DNA of 64,000 bases from CAZHJK01 sp964533275 (GTDB lineage Bacteria > Bacillota > Clostridia > Eubacteriales > Garciellaceae): positions 1 to 64,000 of the forward strand of contig CAZHJK010000004.1 of assembly GCA_964533275.1 (NCBI GenBank), written 5' to 3'. Under the pieces are notes generated by a model that saw nothing but the letters and a program-made list of their open reading frames with translations, did not search any database and was not told the origin of the DNA. A program made the position numbers and the translations under genes. Of this stretch, positions 16,415 through 24,601 are shown piece after piece. Every line of letters starts with the position of its first letter. The first letter of the stretch is position 1.

Positions 16415-18220
16415 TTATAGGTTTATAAAATCATGACTGGGATTTGTACAGGAGGGTTTTCCAGGAACATCTCCACTGGAGGGATACAACCTCTTTTTCC
16501 TGCATTGTTCTGCCAATAGGTTTTCTAATATGACTTCTATTACCCTGGTTTCAGGATTAGAAAACTCTGGATTTACAAGATTATTAGCTTCTATTGGATC
16601 TTGAGTTATATTATACATTTCTAACTCATCAGGGGTAGGGGTGGTTTTAATTGTATTAATACATAGGCTACAGCTATGGTTATCTGAGGTTGATACCGAA
16701 CATTCACTATTTGTGGTCTCGTCCTCATCCCCAGGACTACTCCAAAATTGAGGATTATCAAAATATCGGGAATATTTCCAGACCTCCAGCTGTCTATCAT
16801 CTCCAGTAGGGAGCTTAACCACAACTGTCTCTATATGACTTGGCTGGGTGATAGGCTCAATAGATTTGCCTGTTGGATTTAAACCGGCTAAGTTTTTAGA
16901 GGGATCGTCATCTGTCATAAAATAAATGGGTTGGTTTTCAAAATCACCTTCTCCTAAAATCAAGGGGCTAAGATCCCGCCCTACTAGTGGATGGGCTTCA
17001 GTATGGCTATTTCGTAAATCTTCTAAAGCTTTAGCATCATCTATTCCTGCAAGGCTTAATAGGGTAGGCATAATATCCACATGGCTTGTTAGGGTATCTA
17101 CCGTCCTAGATTCAGGTATAATTGTGGGATTGTGGATAATGAAGGGCACATGGATTGATTCTTCATATGCTTGGTACCATTTTTGAAACAATCCCCCATG
17201 ACTGCCTAGCATGTCACCATGATCTGAGGTATAGATGATGATGGTATCATTATAGAAAATAGAATTACTTATGGCTTCAAGCACCTTATAAATCTCTCGG
17301 TCCGCTCTTAGCTGAAGGGAATAATAAAGTCTTCTATAGGTTTCAGTATCTGCTAAGGGCTGTATCATTTGAGGATAAATTTCTTTATAGCCTTCCTGTA
17401 CCCTTGGCTTTGTATTAAGGTTTTCCTGAGCTGTTGGGGCAGGTGGAATGGTTGGAACAGATGAATCTATATCAAAGTTAAATGCAGGTAATAATCGGGT
17501 GTAAGCTCCAAATAAGGCGATATCATGGGGATTCACAAAGGATGCCACCATTGCCCAGGGTTGGTCATAAGTCTTACCTTCTTCCAATTTCCTTATTAAA
17601 TTAACCACTTCTTCAGAGTAGATTTCATCTCTTCCCGATACTCCTTTTGCTGCAGAAGAACCGGAGTTATGAGGGCTAGTTCCATGGGGCTCTGGACCTA
17701 TCCAGCTATTAAATCCAAAGTCATTTAAGCGGTTAGCTTTTAAATAGATTTCTTCATTTTCTGGAATAGGGACACCAGTATTATTTTCATAGGATAAAAA
17801 TGAATCATGGGTGCCGGGTATTTCTATATCTCCATGGGATGCATGCCATTTCCCCTTCCAGAAGGTTTGATATCCTGCTTTACGAAGATAATCTCCAAAG
17901 GTGGGAACTGTATTGGGATCCAGCCAAAACATTTCTGGTGCAGAAGCTGTTGCTCCACCTCCGTCGGTTTGGGTAACACCGTGAAGGGAAGGATACTGTC
18001 CTGTATAAAGAGTTGTACGGCTTGGTGAACATGCGGTACTGGCAGCATAGTGGTTTAAAAATTCAACCCCATGTTCCTTTAAAAAGTTTTGTGCCTTTAA
18101 GTTTTCCTTTCTCCACTGTTTAATAGCTTCATCCTCATAGGGAGGAGGAAAACGTTCTTCATCTACCATTATGATTAGAAAGTTAGGTTTCTTTTTTTGG
18201 GGGACTTGGTAATCAATCAT
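16415..18220 (-). CDS. Cys-type sulfatase (alkaline phosphatase superfamily)
   Basis: It hydrolyses an organic sulfate ester. The N-terminal metal residues D20-E21 and the sulfatase signature C64-S-P-S-R68 are visible, followed by the metal motif TSDHGDMLGSHG around residues 325-340. The cysteine must be converted to formylglycine by an anaerobic sulfatase-maturating enzyme (or FGE), and no such gene lies in the window. There is no signal peptide, so it is probably cytosolic. The C-terminal region has an unusual Cys-rich stretch (CSVSTSDNHSCSLC) that may bind metal. 601 aa is at the long end for the family. The ATG is supported by AGGAG at 18230-18234. Confidence 0.9.
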   Translation of the reverse strand: MIDYQVPQKKKPNFLIIMVDEERFPPPYEDEAIKQWRKENLKAQNFLKEHGVEFLNHYAASTACSPSRTTLYTGQYPSLHGVTQTDGGGATASAPEMFWLDPNTVPTFGDYLRKAGYQTFWKGKWHASHGDIEIPGTHDSFLSYENNTGVPIPENEEIYLKANRLNDFGFNSWIGPEPHGTSPHNSGSSAAKGVSGRDEIYSEEVVNLIRKLEEGKTYDQPWAMVASFVNPHDIALFGAYTRLLPAFNFDIDSSVPTIPPAPTAQENLNTKPRVQEGYKEIYPQMIQPLADTETYRRLYYSLQLRADREIYKVLEAISNSIFYNDTIIIYTSDHGDMLGSHGGLFQKWYQAYEESIHVPFIIHNPTIIPESRTVDTLTSHVDIMPTLLSLAGIDDAKALEDLRNSHTEAHPLVGRDLSPLILGEGDFENQPIYFMTDDDPSKNLAGLNPTGKSIEPITQPSHIETVVVKLPTGDDRQLEVWKYSRYFDNPQFWSSPGDEDETTNSECSVSTSDNHSCSLCINTIKTTPTPDELEMYNITQDPIEANNLVNPEFSNPETRVIEVILENLLAEQCRKKRLYPSSGDVPGKPSCTNPSHDFINL

Positions 18221-18315
18221 TGCTCATCACTCCTAGTATTATTTATATAATAAAGAAAGAAATTACATTTTCTATACATTTATAATATGAATAATTGATG
18301 ATGTTGGTGTTGAAA

Positions 18316-18346
18316 GAAGCGCGGGGACGGTTCTCTTGCTTCCAAA
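18316..18346 (+). repeat. REP-like element copy 6
   Basis: Standard short copy between the sulfatase gene start and the DUF3189 gene end. Confidence 0.85.
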
Positions 18347-18389
18347 TTTTTATATTAGGACTAGTGTATTGAATTGCTAGTGGGCGATA

Positions 18390-18896
18390 TTATTGGAATT
18401 CTTTATTATCTAATACTGTTACTAAAGCGTCGGTGGATTTAGCAACTTTCTTTGTATTTTCTACTAGCTGTAAAATCTTAGTACAACATTGTTTTGCTCC
18501 CATTACCAGTAGAGGTACACCAATAGAATCGATTTTTAATCCTCTAGAAAAAAATCCACCTAGGGTCATAGGTAATGGCACTGTAGGCGAGGTATTTGAA
18601 AAAATAACCTTATCATTTATATTATATTTTTCCTGAAAGATTGAACTTAAATATTGCATAGCTGGGACCACATATTTTTCAGACTTTTTACCAATGGTAT
18701 ATACAGGGTTTCCATCACTATCAATACCACGAAAAATAAGCATTCCAAAATCCGATGAAGTTAATTGATTAAAGAGATGAACATTTAGGATTTCATCCTT
18801 AGTCAGGGTTCGGTCTGTAGGTAATTTATTTAGATGATATGCTGCAGCTAATGAGGTTGTATGGGTTCCACCGTAATCATTATATATATATATCAT
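18390..18896 (-). CDS. DUF3189 family protein
   Basis: About 168 aa, beginning MIYIYNDYGGTHTTSLAAAY. This YGG-H-(S/T)-(S/T) opening followed by AAAYHLNKLP is characteristic of DUF3189, an uncharacterised family in spore-forming Firmicutes. The start at 18896 has AAAGGA at good spacing. An in-frame ATG at 18926 does not. No membrane segments are seen. The role is unknown. Confidence 0.75.
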   Translation of the reverse strand: MIYIYNDYGGTHTTSLAAAYHLNKLPTDRTLTKDEILNVHLFNQLTSSDFGMLIFRGIDSDGNPVYTIGKKSEKYVVPAMQYLSSIFQEKYNINDKVIFSNTSPTVPLPMTLGGFFSRGLKIDSIGVPLLVMGAKQCCTKILQLVENTKKVAKSTDALVTVLDNKEFQ

Positions 18897-19000
18897 GAGA
18901 TCATCCTTTGCTTTATATAGTATCAATAGTTATTATTATTCTACTTCTGAAATTATTGTATTCGATTTTCTTTTGAATAAGCTAAAAAAGACGAATTAAA

Positions 19001-19033
19001 AAAAGCAAGAGAACCGCTGTCCTCTTGCTTTAG
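19001..19033. repeat. Diverged REP-like hairpin (copy 7, complement orientation)
   Basis: AAAGCAAGAG and CTCTTGCTTT form a 10-bp stem around ACCGCTGTC, a mutated version of the ACCGTCCC core. It could serve as a terminator-like barrier between divergent genes. Confidence 0.6.
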
Positions 19034-19141
19034 ATTTTATTTGTTAAATTTAAATAAATTTAATCCGATTTCTTCACTAAACTCTCGAGCCACTTCACCA
19101 ATGATATAAAGGTCAATATTAATTATAGGGGTTTTAAAATG

Positions 19142-19171
19142 TATACATTTCCTATATAATATGTTTATAAT
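19142..19171 (+). promoter_or_regulatory. Candidate promoter of sigI-rsgI
   Basis: TATACA (19142-19147) and TATAAT (19166-19171) are 18 nt apart, upstream of GGAGGTG (19190-19196). A second TATAAT at 19155-19160 has no -35. No clear SigI-type promoter was recognised. Confidence 0.4.
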
Positions 19172-19203
19172 TTTGTTACATTTATACTTGGAGGTGTTCA
19201 TTC

Positions 19204-19923
19204 TTGACAGAAATAAATTACATGGTGGAAGAGGCTAGGATGGATCCTGATAGTTTTAATAAACTCTTACAGAAAAGTGAATTGTTTATATTAAAGTGTA
19301 CATCTGTTATTTCTCATCATTATATTACTAAAAATGATGAAGAATGGTCTATTGCCTTGCTTGCCTTTAAAGAAGCTGTAGATAATTATAGTTTTGAAAA
19401 GGGGAATTTTTATAAGTTTGCTGAATTAGTAATTCGCCGTCGTTTGATCGATCATTTTAGGACTCAATCAAAATATAGATCTGAGATATCTGTAAACCCT
19501 AATGTTTTTGATTGTGAATTTAATGAAGCGGAAGGCAATGGTGCCTTATGTCAAGAGATAGGTGAAAAAACCATTTTAAAGGATGATAATTCTATAAAAT
19601 TAGAGATAGACGCTCTAAATGAAATCTTTTGTACATATCACTTTTCCTTTATGGATTTAGCAAATTGTTCTCCTAAATCTAAAAAAACTAAAAATTCTTG
19701 TGCAAAAGCGGTTTCTTATATTTTAAGAAATCCCCTTCTAATGGAGGAAATCCGCAATAACAAACAACTGCCTTTAAAAATAATCGAGAAAAATGTAAAG
19801 ATACCCCGAAAAATCTTGGAAAGACACCGAAAGTATATAATAGCGGCTATGGAGGTACTTTCCGGAGAGTATCCCTATGTTGCCAATTATATGCAATACA
19901 TTCGAAGGGAGATGGAAAAATGA
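19204..19923 (+). CDS. sigI: RNA polymerase sigma factor SigI
   Basis: A sigma-70-family factor of the SigI group, which in Clostridia responds to extracytoplasmic signals through a membrane anti-sigma partner. Region 2 is visible (AFKEAVDNYSFEKGNFYKFA and RRRLIDHFR). A C-terminal SigI-specific domain with a helix-turn-helix-like KIIEKNVKIPRKILERHRKYI replaces region 4. It begins at TTG, 7 nt after GGAGGTG. It overlaps the next gene by 4 nt (ATGA), the usual sigI-rsgI arrangement. Confidence 0.92.
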   Translation: MTEINYMVEEARMDPDSFNKLLQKSELFILKCTSVISHHYITKNDEEWSIALLAFKEAVDNYSFEKGNFYKFAELVIRRRLIDHFRTQSKYRSEISVNPNVFDCEFNEAEGNGALCQEIGEKTILKDDNSIKLEIDALNEIFCTYHFSFMDLANCSPKSKKTKNSCAKAVSYILRNPLLMEEIRNNKQLPLKIIEKNVKIPRKILERHRKYIIAAMEVLSGEYPYVANYMQYIRREMEK

Positions 19924-20945
19924 AATCTGTAATTGTAGACATAAAAGATGGTTTCGCAGCAGTCCTTTCTGATGATGGTTGTGTAGAAAAAATAAAAGAC
20001 AAAAATTACACAATAGGACAGGTGATAGATTTGAAAAAACGAAAAGGTAATATATCTAAAAGATTAGCAATTATAGCTTCAACAGCAGCTGCTTTTGTAA
20101 TGCTTTGTGGGGCTGGTATATGGGCAACGACAAGTCCTTATTCTTATGTAAGTTTGGATGTAAATCCATCTATAGAATTCACATTAAATCGATTTGATAG
20201 AGTATTAAGCGTGTCAGCTGTTAATGACGATGGAGAAGATATTTTAAAGGAAATCCAATTAGATGAAATGAAATACGAAAAAATTGATGAAGCTCTTACC
20301 AAGACCATCGATGCCATTTCTAAAGATGGTTATTTTGAAGACGAGATCGAGGGTGGTATAGTGATTGCTACTTCTGGAGAAGATGAGCAAAAATCAGAGG
20401 AGCTTGCTGAAAAATTAGAGGAAGATGCAAAGAAGGCTGTTGAAGAGAACGAGGATGAAGTCGCCGTAGAATCCATAAGCGTTGGTCTAGAGAGAGTTCA
20501 AGAAGCCAGATTACTTAATGTAACTCCTGGAAAGCTAAATCTCGTTCAAAAACTGCAAGCTACAATGGAAGATCCAGATGAATTCGATACAGAAGAATGG
20601 TTAAAAAAACCCGTTAAAGAAATCATGAAAGCTACAAAGGACAATAGAAAGGCTTTAAAAATCTCCCATGATTCAGAAGTAGAGGAAGAGGATATAGATG
20701 AAGTAACAGAAATCACAGTTGAAGATACAAAGAATGAGGCAAATAAAATAAAAAATCAAGCAGTTGAGAAGGAAAAGATAAAGGCAGTCAATTCCAACAA
20801 CAATTCTAACAAGAAAAGTATAGAAGCAAAGGAAAAATCCAATAATGGTAATAGTAGTGCAGTAAAAGAGAAAACTAATAATGGTAATAGTAGTGCAGCA
20901 AAGGAAAATAAGGGAAATAGTAGTCAAAATAAGAACAAGAGATAG
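19920..20945 (+). CDS. rsgI: Anti-sigma-I factor RsgI
   Basis: A single-pass membrane anti-sigma factor. Residues 1-40 form the RsgI N-terminal domain (VIVDIKDGFAAVLSDDG) that binds SigI. A membrane helix spans about 49-69, and an external domain starts SYVSLDVNPSIEF. The Asn-Pro pair at 82-83 is the place where RsgI proteins are reported to cleave themselves. The external tail is acidic then Lys/Asn-rich, with two near copies of SNNGNSSA(V/A)KE near the end. It has no carbohydrate-binding module, unlike the cellulosome RsgIs. A terminator follows at 21080-21125. Confidence 0.9.
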   Translation: MKSVIVDIKDGFAAVLSDDGCVEKIKDKNYTIGQVIDLKKRKGNISKRLAIIASTAAAFVMLCGAGIWATTSPYSYVSLDVNPSIEFTLNRFDRVLSVSAVNDDGEDILKEIQLDEMKYEKIDEALTKTIDAISKDGYFEDEIEGGIVIATSGEDEQKSEELAEKLEEDAKKAVEENEDEVAVESISVGLERVQEARLLNVTPGKLNLVQKLQATMEDPDEFDTEEWLKKPVKEIMKATKDNRKALKISHDSEVEEEDIDEVTEITVEDTKNEANKIKNQAVEKEKIKAVNSNNNSNKKSIEAKEKSNNGNSSAVKEKTNNGNSSAAKENKGNSSQNKNKR

Positions 20946-21079
20946 CTTTATAATCAAAGGTTCTTTACCCTAGATAGACCAAATGGTGGATGACAGGTCC
21001 TGTAAAATTATGCTATCATTCATCTGGAATCTTTAGATGTATAATATGATATTCTGACTTTTACAGTCAGATTGATATA

Positions 21080-21125
21080 AAAATAGCCTAAAATCCTGTT
21101 GGGACAGTGAATTTTAGGCTATTTC
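21080..21125 (+). terminator. Terminator of sigI-rsgI
   Basis: A 14-bp stem (AAATAGCCTAAAAT with ATTTTAGGCTATTT) about 140 bp after rsgI, with a 16-nt loop. AT-rich ends make it potentially bidirectional. Confidence 0.75.
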
Positions 21126-21197
21126 TATGAATTCTTTTGTATTGTGTTTTCTTTTACTAAGCAATGATGAAGACGGAATCCCCCACGCCCTAAAAAA

Positions 21198-21229
21198 GAA
21201 GCGCGGGGACGGTTCTCTTGCTTCCAAAA
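21198..21229 (+). repeat. REP-like element copy 8
   Basis: Standard short copy, 167 bp before the RAYT gene and 66 bp before the next copy. Confidence 0.88.
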
Positions 21230-21294
21230 AAACCAGTTACCATATCTTGATTCCAAGTTTTACTAGTGATAAAATAGAAGACAAAAAGAAGCCA

Positions 21295-21324
21295 GAAGCG
21301 CGGGGACGGTTCTTCTGCTTCCAA
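21295..21324 (+). repeat. REP-like element copy 9
   Basis: Copy with a small change (TTCTTCTGCTTCC instead of TTCTCTTGCTTCC), directly upstream of the RAYT gene, same orientation as copy 8. Confidence 0.88.
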
Positions 21325-21364
21325 GGATTACAAAAAAGTCAACAAATTTATGGTGGTGATTAAA

Positions 21365-22147
21365 TTGGTCCGTGGAGCTAGAAAAAAAAGTGAGACTGGG
21401 ATATATCACATAATGCTAAGAGGTGCCAATAAACAGGAAATTTTCCATGATGAAGAAGACAGATTCAGATTTATTGGGACCATCAAAAAATGCAAAAAAG
21501 AAGTTGAATTTTTAGTATATGGCTGGTGCCTAATGGATAACCATGTACATTTGCTTATAGAGGAAGGCATAGAAGATATATCTATTACAATGAAGCGTAT
21601 TGGTGTAAGCTATGTATGGTATTATAACCAGAAGTACAAGACAACCGGACATCTTTTTCAGGATAGATTCAGAAGCGAAGCAGTTGAGACAGATGATTAT
21701 TTATTAGGAGTACTAAGGTATATTCACCAAAATCCTGTAAAAGCAGGTTATGTAAAGAAGTCTGATGAATGGAAATGGAGTAGCTATTCCGAATATGTTA
21801 ATAACACCACTTTATATGAATTAACAGATTGTATTTACATATTGGATATGTTTGCTGATTTTCGAAATACTGCGATAAAAAGATTCAAAGAATTTACTCA
21901 AGAAATAAACGATGATAAATATTTAGATCAAGACAATAATGAAAAAATACATTTGGATGATGAAGAAGCTCGACAAGAAATTTTTAGTCTACTGGACAGG
22001 TTAGATGTAGGACCTGGACAAGTAAAGGCTATGTCAAAGACTCAAAGGGATGAAATTTTGAGAGAAGTTAAAAATATAAAAGGGGTAACACAACGACAAG
22101 CAGCTAGGATCTTAGGTGTATCCCCTAATCTTGTATTTAAGGCATAG
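21365..22147 (+). CDS. REP-associated tyrosine transposase (RAYT, Y1_Tnp family)
   Basis: A single-strand DNA transposase of the IS200-related RAYT group, thought to mobilise REP palindromes. From the TTG at 21365 (after GGTGGTG) the protein starts MVRGARKKSETGIYHIMLRG, the usual opening. The HUH motif is NHVHLL (His60, His62) and the candidate nucleophile is a Tyr near 87-91 in YYNQKY, with LFQDRFRSE after it. The C-terminus ends in a helix-turn-helix (GVTQRQAARILGVSPN). The gene is flanked by two REP copies upstream and one inverted copy 10 bp after the stop, as expected for a RAYT with its own repeats. The 260-aa length looks complete. Confidence 0.92.
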   Translation: MVRGARKKSETGIYHIMLRGANKQEIFHDEEDRFRFIGTIKKCKKEVEFLVYGWCLMDNHVHLLIEEGIEDISITMKRIGVSYVWYYNQKYKTTGHLFQDRFRSEAVETDDYLLGVLRYIHQNPVKAGYVKKSDEWKWSSYSEYVNNTTLYELTDCIYILDMFADFRNTAIKRFKEFTQEINDDKYLDQDNNEKIHLDDEEARQEIFSLLDRLDVGPGQVKAMSKTQRDEILREVKNIKGVTQRQAARILGVSPNLVFKA

Positions 22148-22156
22148 AAACAACTA

Positions 22157-22186
22157 GGAAGCAAGAGAACCGTCCCCAGTGCTTCC
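22157..22186 (-). repeat. REP-like element copy 10 (inverted), downstream of RAYT
   Basis: GGAAGCAAGAGAACCGTCCC then AGTGCTTCC. The orientation is opposite to copies 8 and 9, so the RAYT gene lies between inverted repeats. It ends 3 bp before the GGAGG of the next gene. Confidence 0.88.
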
Positions 22187-22203
22187 TTTGGAGGCGTATG
22201 GAT

Positions 22204-24030
22204 ATGACTGAAGAAAAGTCGCTTGAAAAGGAAATAGATAAGTTTCAAAGAATATTTCAAATTCTAGTGCAAGAGTCCAGTGATGTTTTTGAAATAATAG
22301 ATTCCAATGGAATAATTAAATATATTAGTGAAGCCTCTGAAAAGGTCATTGGATATAAGCCAGAGGAACGAATAGGTAAAAATATATATGAATATTATGT
22401 AGGCAAGGAATTAAATAAAGTAAAGGATATGGTGGAGGTAACTCTTTCAGGTTCTTGCGAAATAGTTAAAAGGGATATTTGCTTTAAAACAAAGTCTGGC
22501 AATAATATTTATTTAGAAGTTATTATGCAGAATTTATTACATGATCCATCTATTGAAGGAATTGTAATAAATTTTAGAGATATTACAAAAAGAATAAAAT
22601 TAGAAAATAAAATGGCACACATAGCTACCCACGATGTATTAACCGGTATTCCCAACCGTATCTATTTTAATAAGGTATTCAAGGAACAATGTCAAAGTGC
22701 TATGGAGAATAAATCCCAATTTGCATTGATGTTATTGGACATAGATGGTTTTAAATACATAAATGATGCCTTAGGATATAAGGTGGGGGATAGGTTAATA
22801 ATACAAATTTCTAAAAGGTTAAAGAAATTTTTAGATAATGAAAATTTTTTTTGTCGCTTTTCAGGAGTACAGTTTGCTATTATAGTTGATAAATTTAATA
22901 CTATAAAGGATTATAATAGGTTTGCCAGAGAGATTACTAACCTTTTCTTACAAACCTTTAGGGTGGGGACCTATGAAATAGATGTTACTATGACCATGGG
23001 TTTAAGTATCTTTCCAAAGGATGGGGAGGATACAGATTTGCTTTTAAGGAATGCTAATCTAGCATTGTTAAGAGCTAAAAATGAAGGAAAGAACAGATTT
23101 AAATTTTTTTCCTCTGATATAAATATTCAAAGTTATAAGCAATTTCAAATTCGTAATGATTTACGCAAGGCTTTTGAAAATAACCAATTTGAAATTTATT
23201 ATCAACCTATTGTAAACTTAAAAACTAACGAAATTATTTCTGCGGAAGCTCTAATTAGATGGAATCATCCTGATTGGGGAGTAATATTACCTGAGGAGTT
23301 TATTCCCTTAGCAGAAGAAAGTGGTTTTATTATAAATCTTGGTAATTGGATATTTAAAGAAGTGTGCCATGATTATAAGCAATGGTTGGATTCTGGATTA
23401 TTAGAAATAAAGGTTTCTGTTAATTTCTCAAGTATTCAGTTTTTAGAAAAAAATTTTGGCGATAAAATAATAAAAACCATCCATGGCTTTGGATTGGATC
23501 CTCACTTTCTAATTATGGAGATAACAGAAAGTATATTATTGGAGAGAACCAATAGAATTTTTACAGAAATCGAAAAATTACAATCCTATGGAATACAAAT
23601 AGCTTTAGATGATTTTGGAACGGGTTATTCTTCCTTGGCATATTTAAATGGCTTTAATATAGATATATTGAAGATAAATGGTTCTTTTACAAAAAAAATC
23701 CCCTTTAATAAAACAAGTACTATACTTGTAAATTCTATCATCAATGTAGCTAAAGAACTTAACATTAAATTAGTGGCAGAGGAAATAGAGAATTGGGATC
23801 AATTAGCCTATTTAAAGGATTTTAATTGTTTTAGCGGACAAGGATACATATATAGTAAAGCTATACCTATAGAAGAGTTTGAAAAAATACTAAATAAGGG
23901 AACTTGCAAACCTATTTTAGTTAATAATTCTGATAAAAGCTCCATAGAAAATAGGCGTAAATTTTTCAGAATCAATTTTTATCAATTATTAGAGGGTAAC
24001 TTAACCATCTTAAAAATTAATGGTAAGTAG
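22204..24030 (+). CDS. PAS-GGDEF(degenerate)-EAL cyclic-di-GMP phosphodiesterase, cut before its PilZ domain
   Basis: Domain order: PAS (about 10-130), GGDEF (about 140-300), EAL (about 310-555), and the start of a PilZ domain (RRKFFRINFYQLLEGN). The GGDEF site reads FSGVQF, so cyclase activity is unlikely. The EAL part keeps EAL itself, NFSS, EITES, DDFGTGYSS, KINGSF and QGYIYSK. The usual E-G-V-E is EEIE, yet the catalytic Glu is kept, so hydrolysis of c-di-GMP is plausible. The frame ends at TAG 24028-24030 and continues in the same frame with the rest of PilZ. The ATG at 22204 is favoured over 22198 by GGAGG spacing. Confidence 0.9.
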   Translation: MTEEKSLEKEIDKFQRIFQILVQESSDVFEIIDSNGIIKYISEASEKVIGYKPEERIGKNIYEYYVGKELNKVKDMVEVTLSGSCEIVKRDICFKTKSGNNIYLEVIMQNLLHDPSIEGIVINFRDITKRIKLENKMAHIATHDVLTGIPNRIYFNKVFKEQCQSAMENKSQFALMLLDIDGFKYINDALGYKVGDRLIIQISKRLKKFLDNENFFCRFSGVQFAIIVDKFNTIKDYNRFAREITNLFLQTFRVGTYEIDVTMTMGLSIFPKDGEDTDLLLRNANLALLRAKNEGKNRFKFFSSDINIQSYKQFQIRNDLRKAFENNQFEIYYQPIVNLKTNEIISAEALIRWNHPDWGVILPEEFIPLAEESGFIINLGNWIFKEVCHDYKQWLDSGLLEIKVSVNFSSIQFLEKNFGDKIIKTIHGFGLDPHFLIMEITESILLERTNRIFTEIEKLQSYGIQIALDDFGTGYSSLAYLNGFNIDILKINGSFTKKIPFNKTSTILVNSIINVAKELNIKLVAEEIENWDQLAYLKDFNCFSGQGYIYSKAIPIEEFEKILNKGTCKPILVNNSDKSSIENRRKFFRINFYQLLEGNLTILKINGK

Positions 24031-24054
24031 ATAAATGTAGGGAATACAAAGGTA

Positions 24055-24378
24055 TTGATTAAGGATATTGGACCGGGAGGTCTATGCTTTATCTCGGATC
24101 TACAATTACCAGTGGAGGAAGGTATTATCCTGCAATTTATTACCCAATTAATAGAAGACCAAATCAAAGTTCATGGACACCCTGTATGGATTGAAGAAAT
24201 AGAAGGCGGTTTATATGAATACGGTATTAATTTTACAATGGACGAAAATGATAGGGTGGATTTAATCAAGACATTAAATCAGGTTCAAATTAAAATGAGA
24301 AATGATATTTTATTTGCCGAAGGAAGTTTTATAAAGGTTTCACCTGTAGCATATTTTAATTCCATTCGTGATAGCTAG
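24055..24378 (+). pseudogene. Detached remainder of the PilZ domain of the preceding gene
   Basis: In the same frame as the upstream gene, starting right after its TAG (reads INVGNTKVLIKDIGPGGL), this carries the second PilZ motif DIGPGGLCFIS and the rest of the beta-barrel. The RxxxR-type motif (RRKFFR) lies before the stop. A separate start (TTG 24055) has no proper ribosome site. The simplest reading is one gene with a nonsense mutation. Readthrough is the alternative. Confidence 0.8.
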
Positions 24379-24402
24379 GAAGCAAAGGGTTTACGCGTTC
24401 AA

Positions 24403-24432
24403 GGAAGCAAGAGAACCGTCCCCAGTGCTTCC
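24403..24432 (-). repeat. REP-like element copy 11 (inverted)
   Basis: Identical over its 30 bp to copy 10 (22157-22186). Half an arm (GGAAGCAAAGGG) also lies at 24378-24389. The two identical copies bracket the PAS-GGDEF-EAL-PilZ gene. Confidence 0.88.
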
Positions 24433-24433
24433 T

Positions 24434-24482
24434 TAGGGATGAAATTAGTGACACTAGGTGTCATTGTTTCATCCCTATTTTT
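24434..24482 (+). terminator. Terminator after the PilZ remnant
   Basis: The 11-bp stem TAGGGATGAAA / TTTCATCCCTA has an inner TGACAC/GTGTCA hairpin and a following TTTTTG run. Confidence 0.75.
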
Positions 24483-24601
24483 GTTTTTTGGATATGAAAA
24501 CTTTATTAAATTTTAGTATAAATAGGTTTTATATGGAAAATCTATTTTGTGAAAGTAAATTTAAAAAGGGTAGATTAACATATTTATAAGGGAGGGTGAT
24601 T

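Noticed and set aside
21127..21363. 78-aa forward open frame upstream of the RAYT gene
   Set aside because: It runs through the terminator arm and two REP elements, has no ribosome site, and the residues are just the translated repeats.
21198..24432. RAYT and PAS-GGDEF-EAL genes as one composite transposon between REP copies
   Set aside because: REP copies are spread well outside this stretch and there is no target duplication visible at the outer ends.
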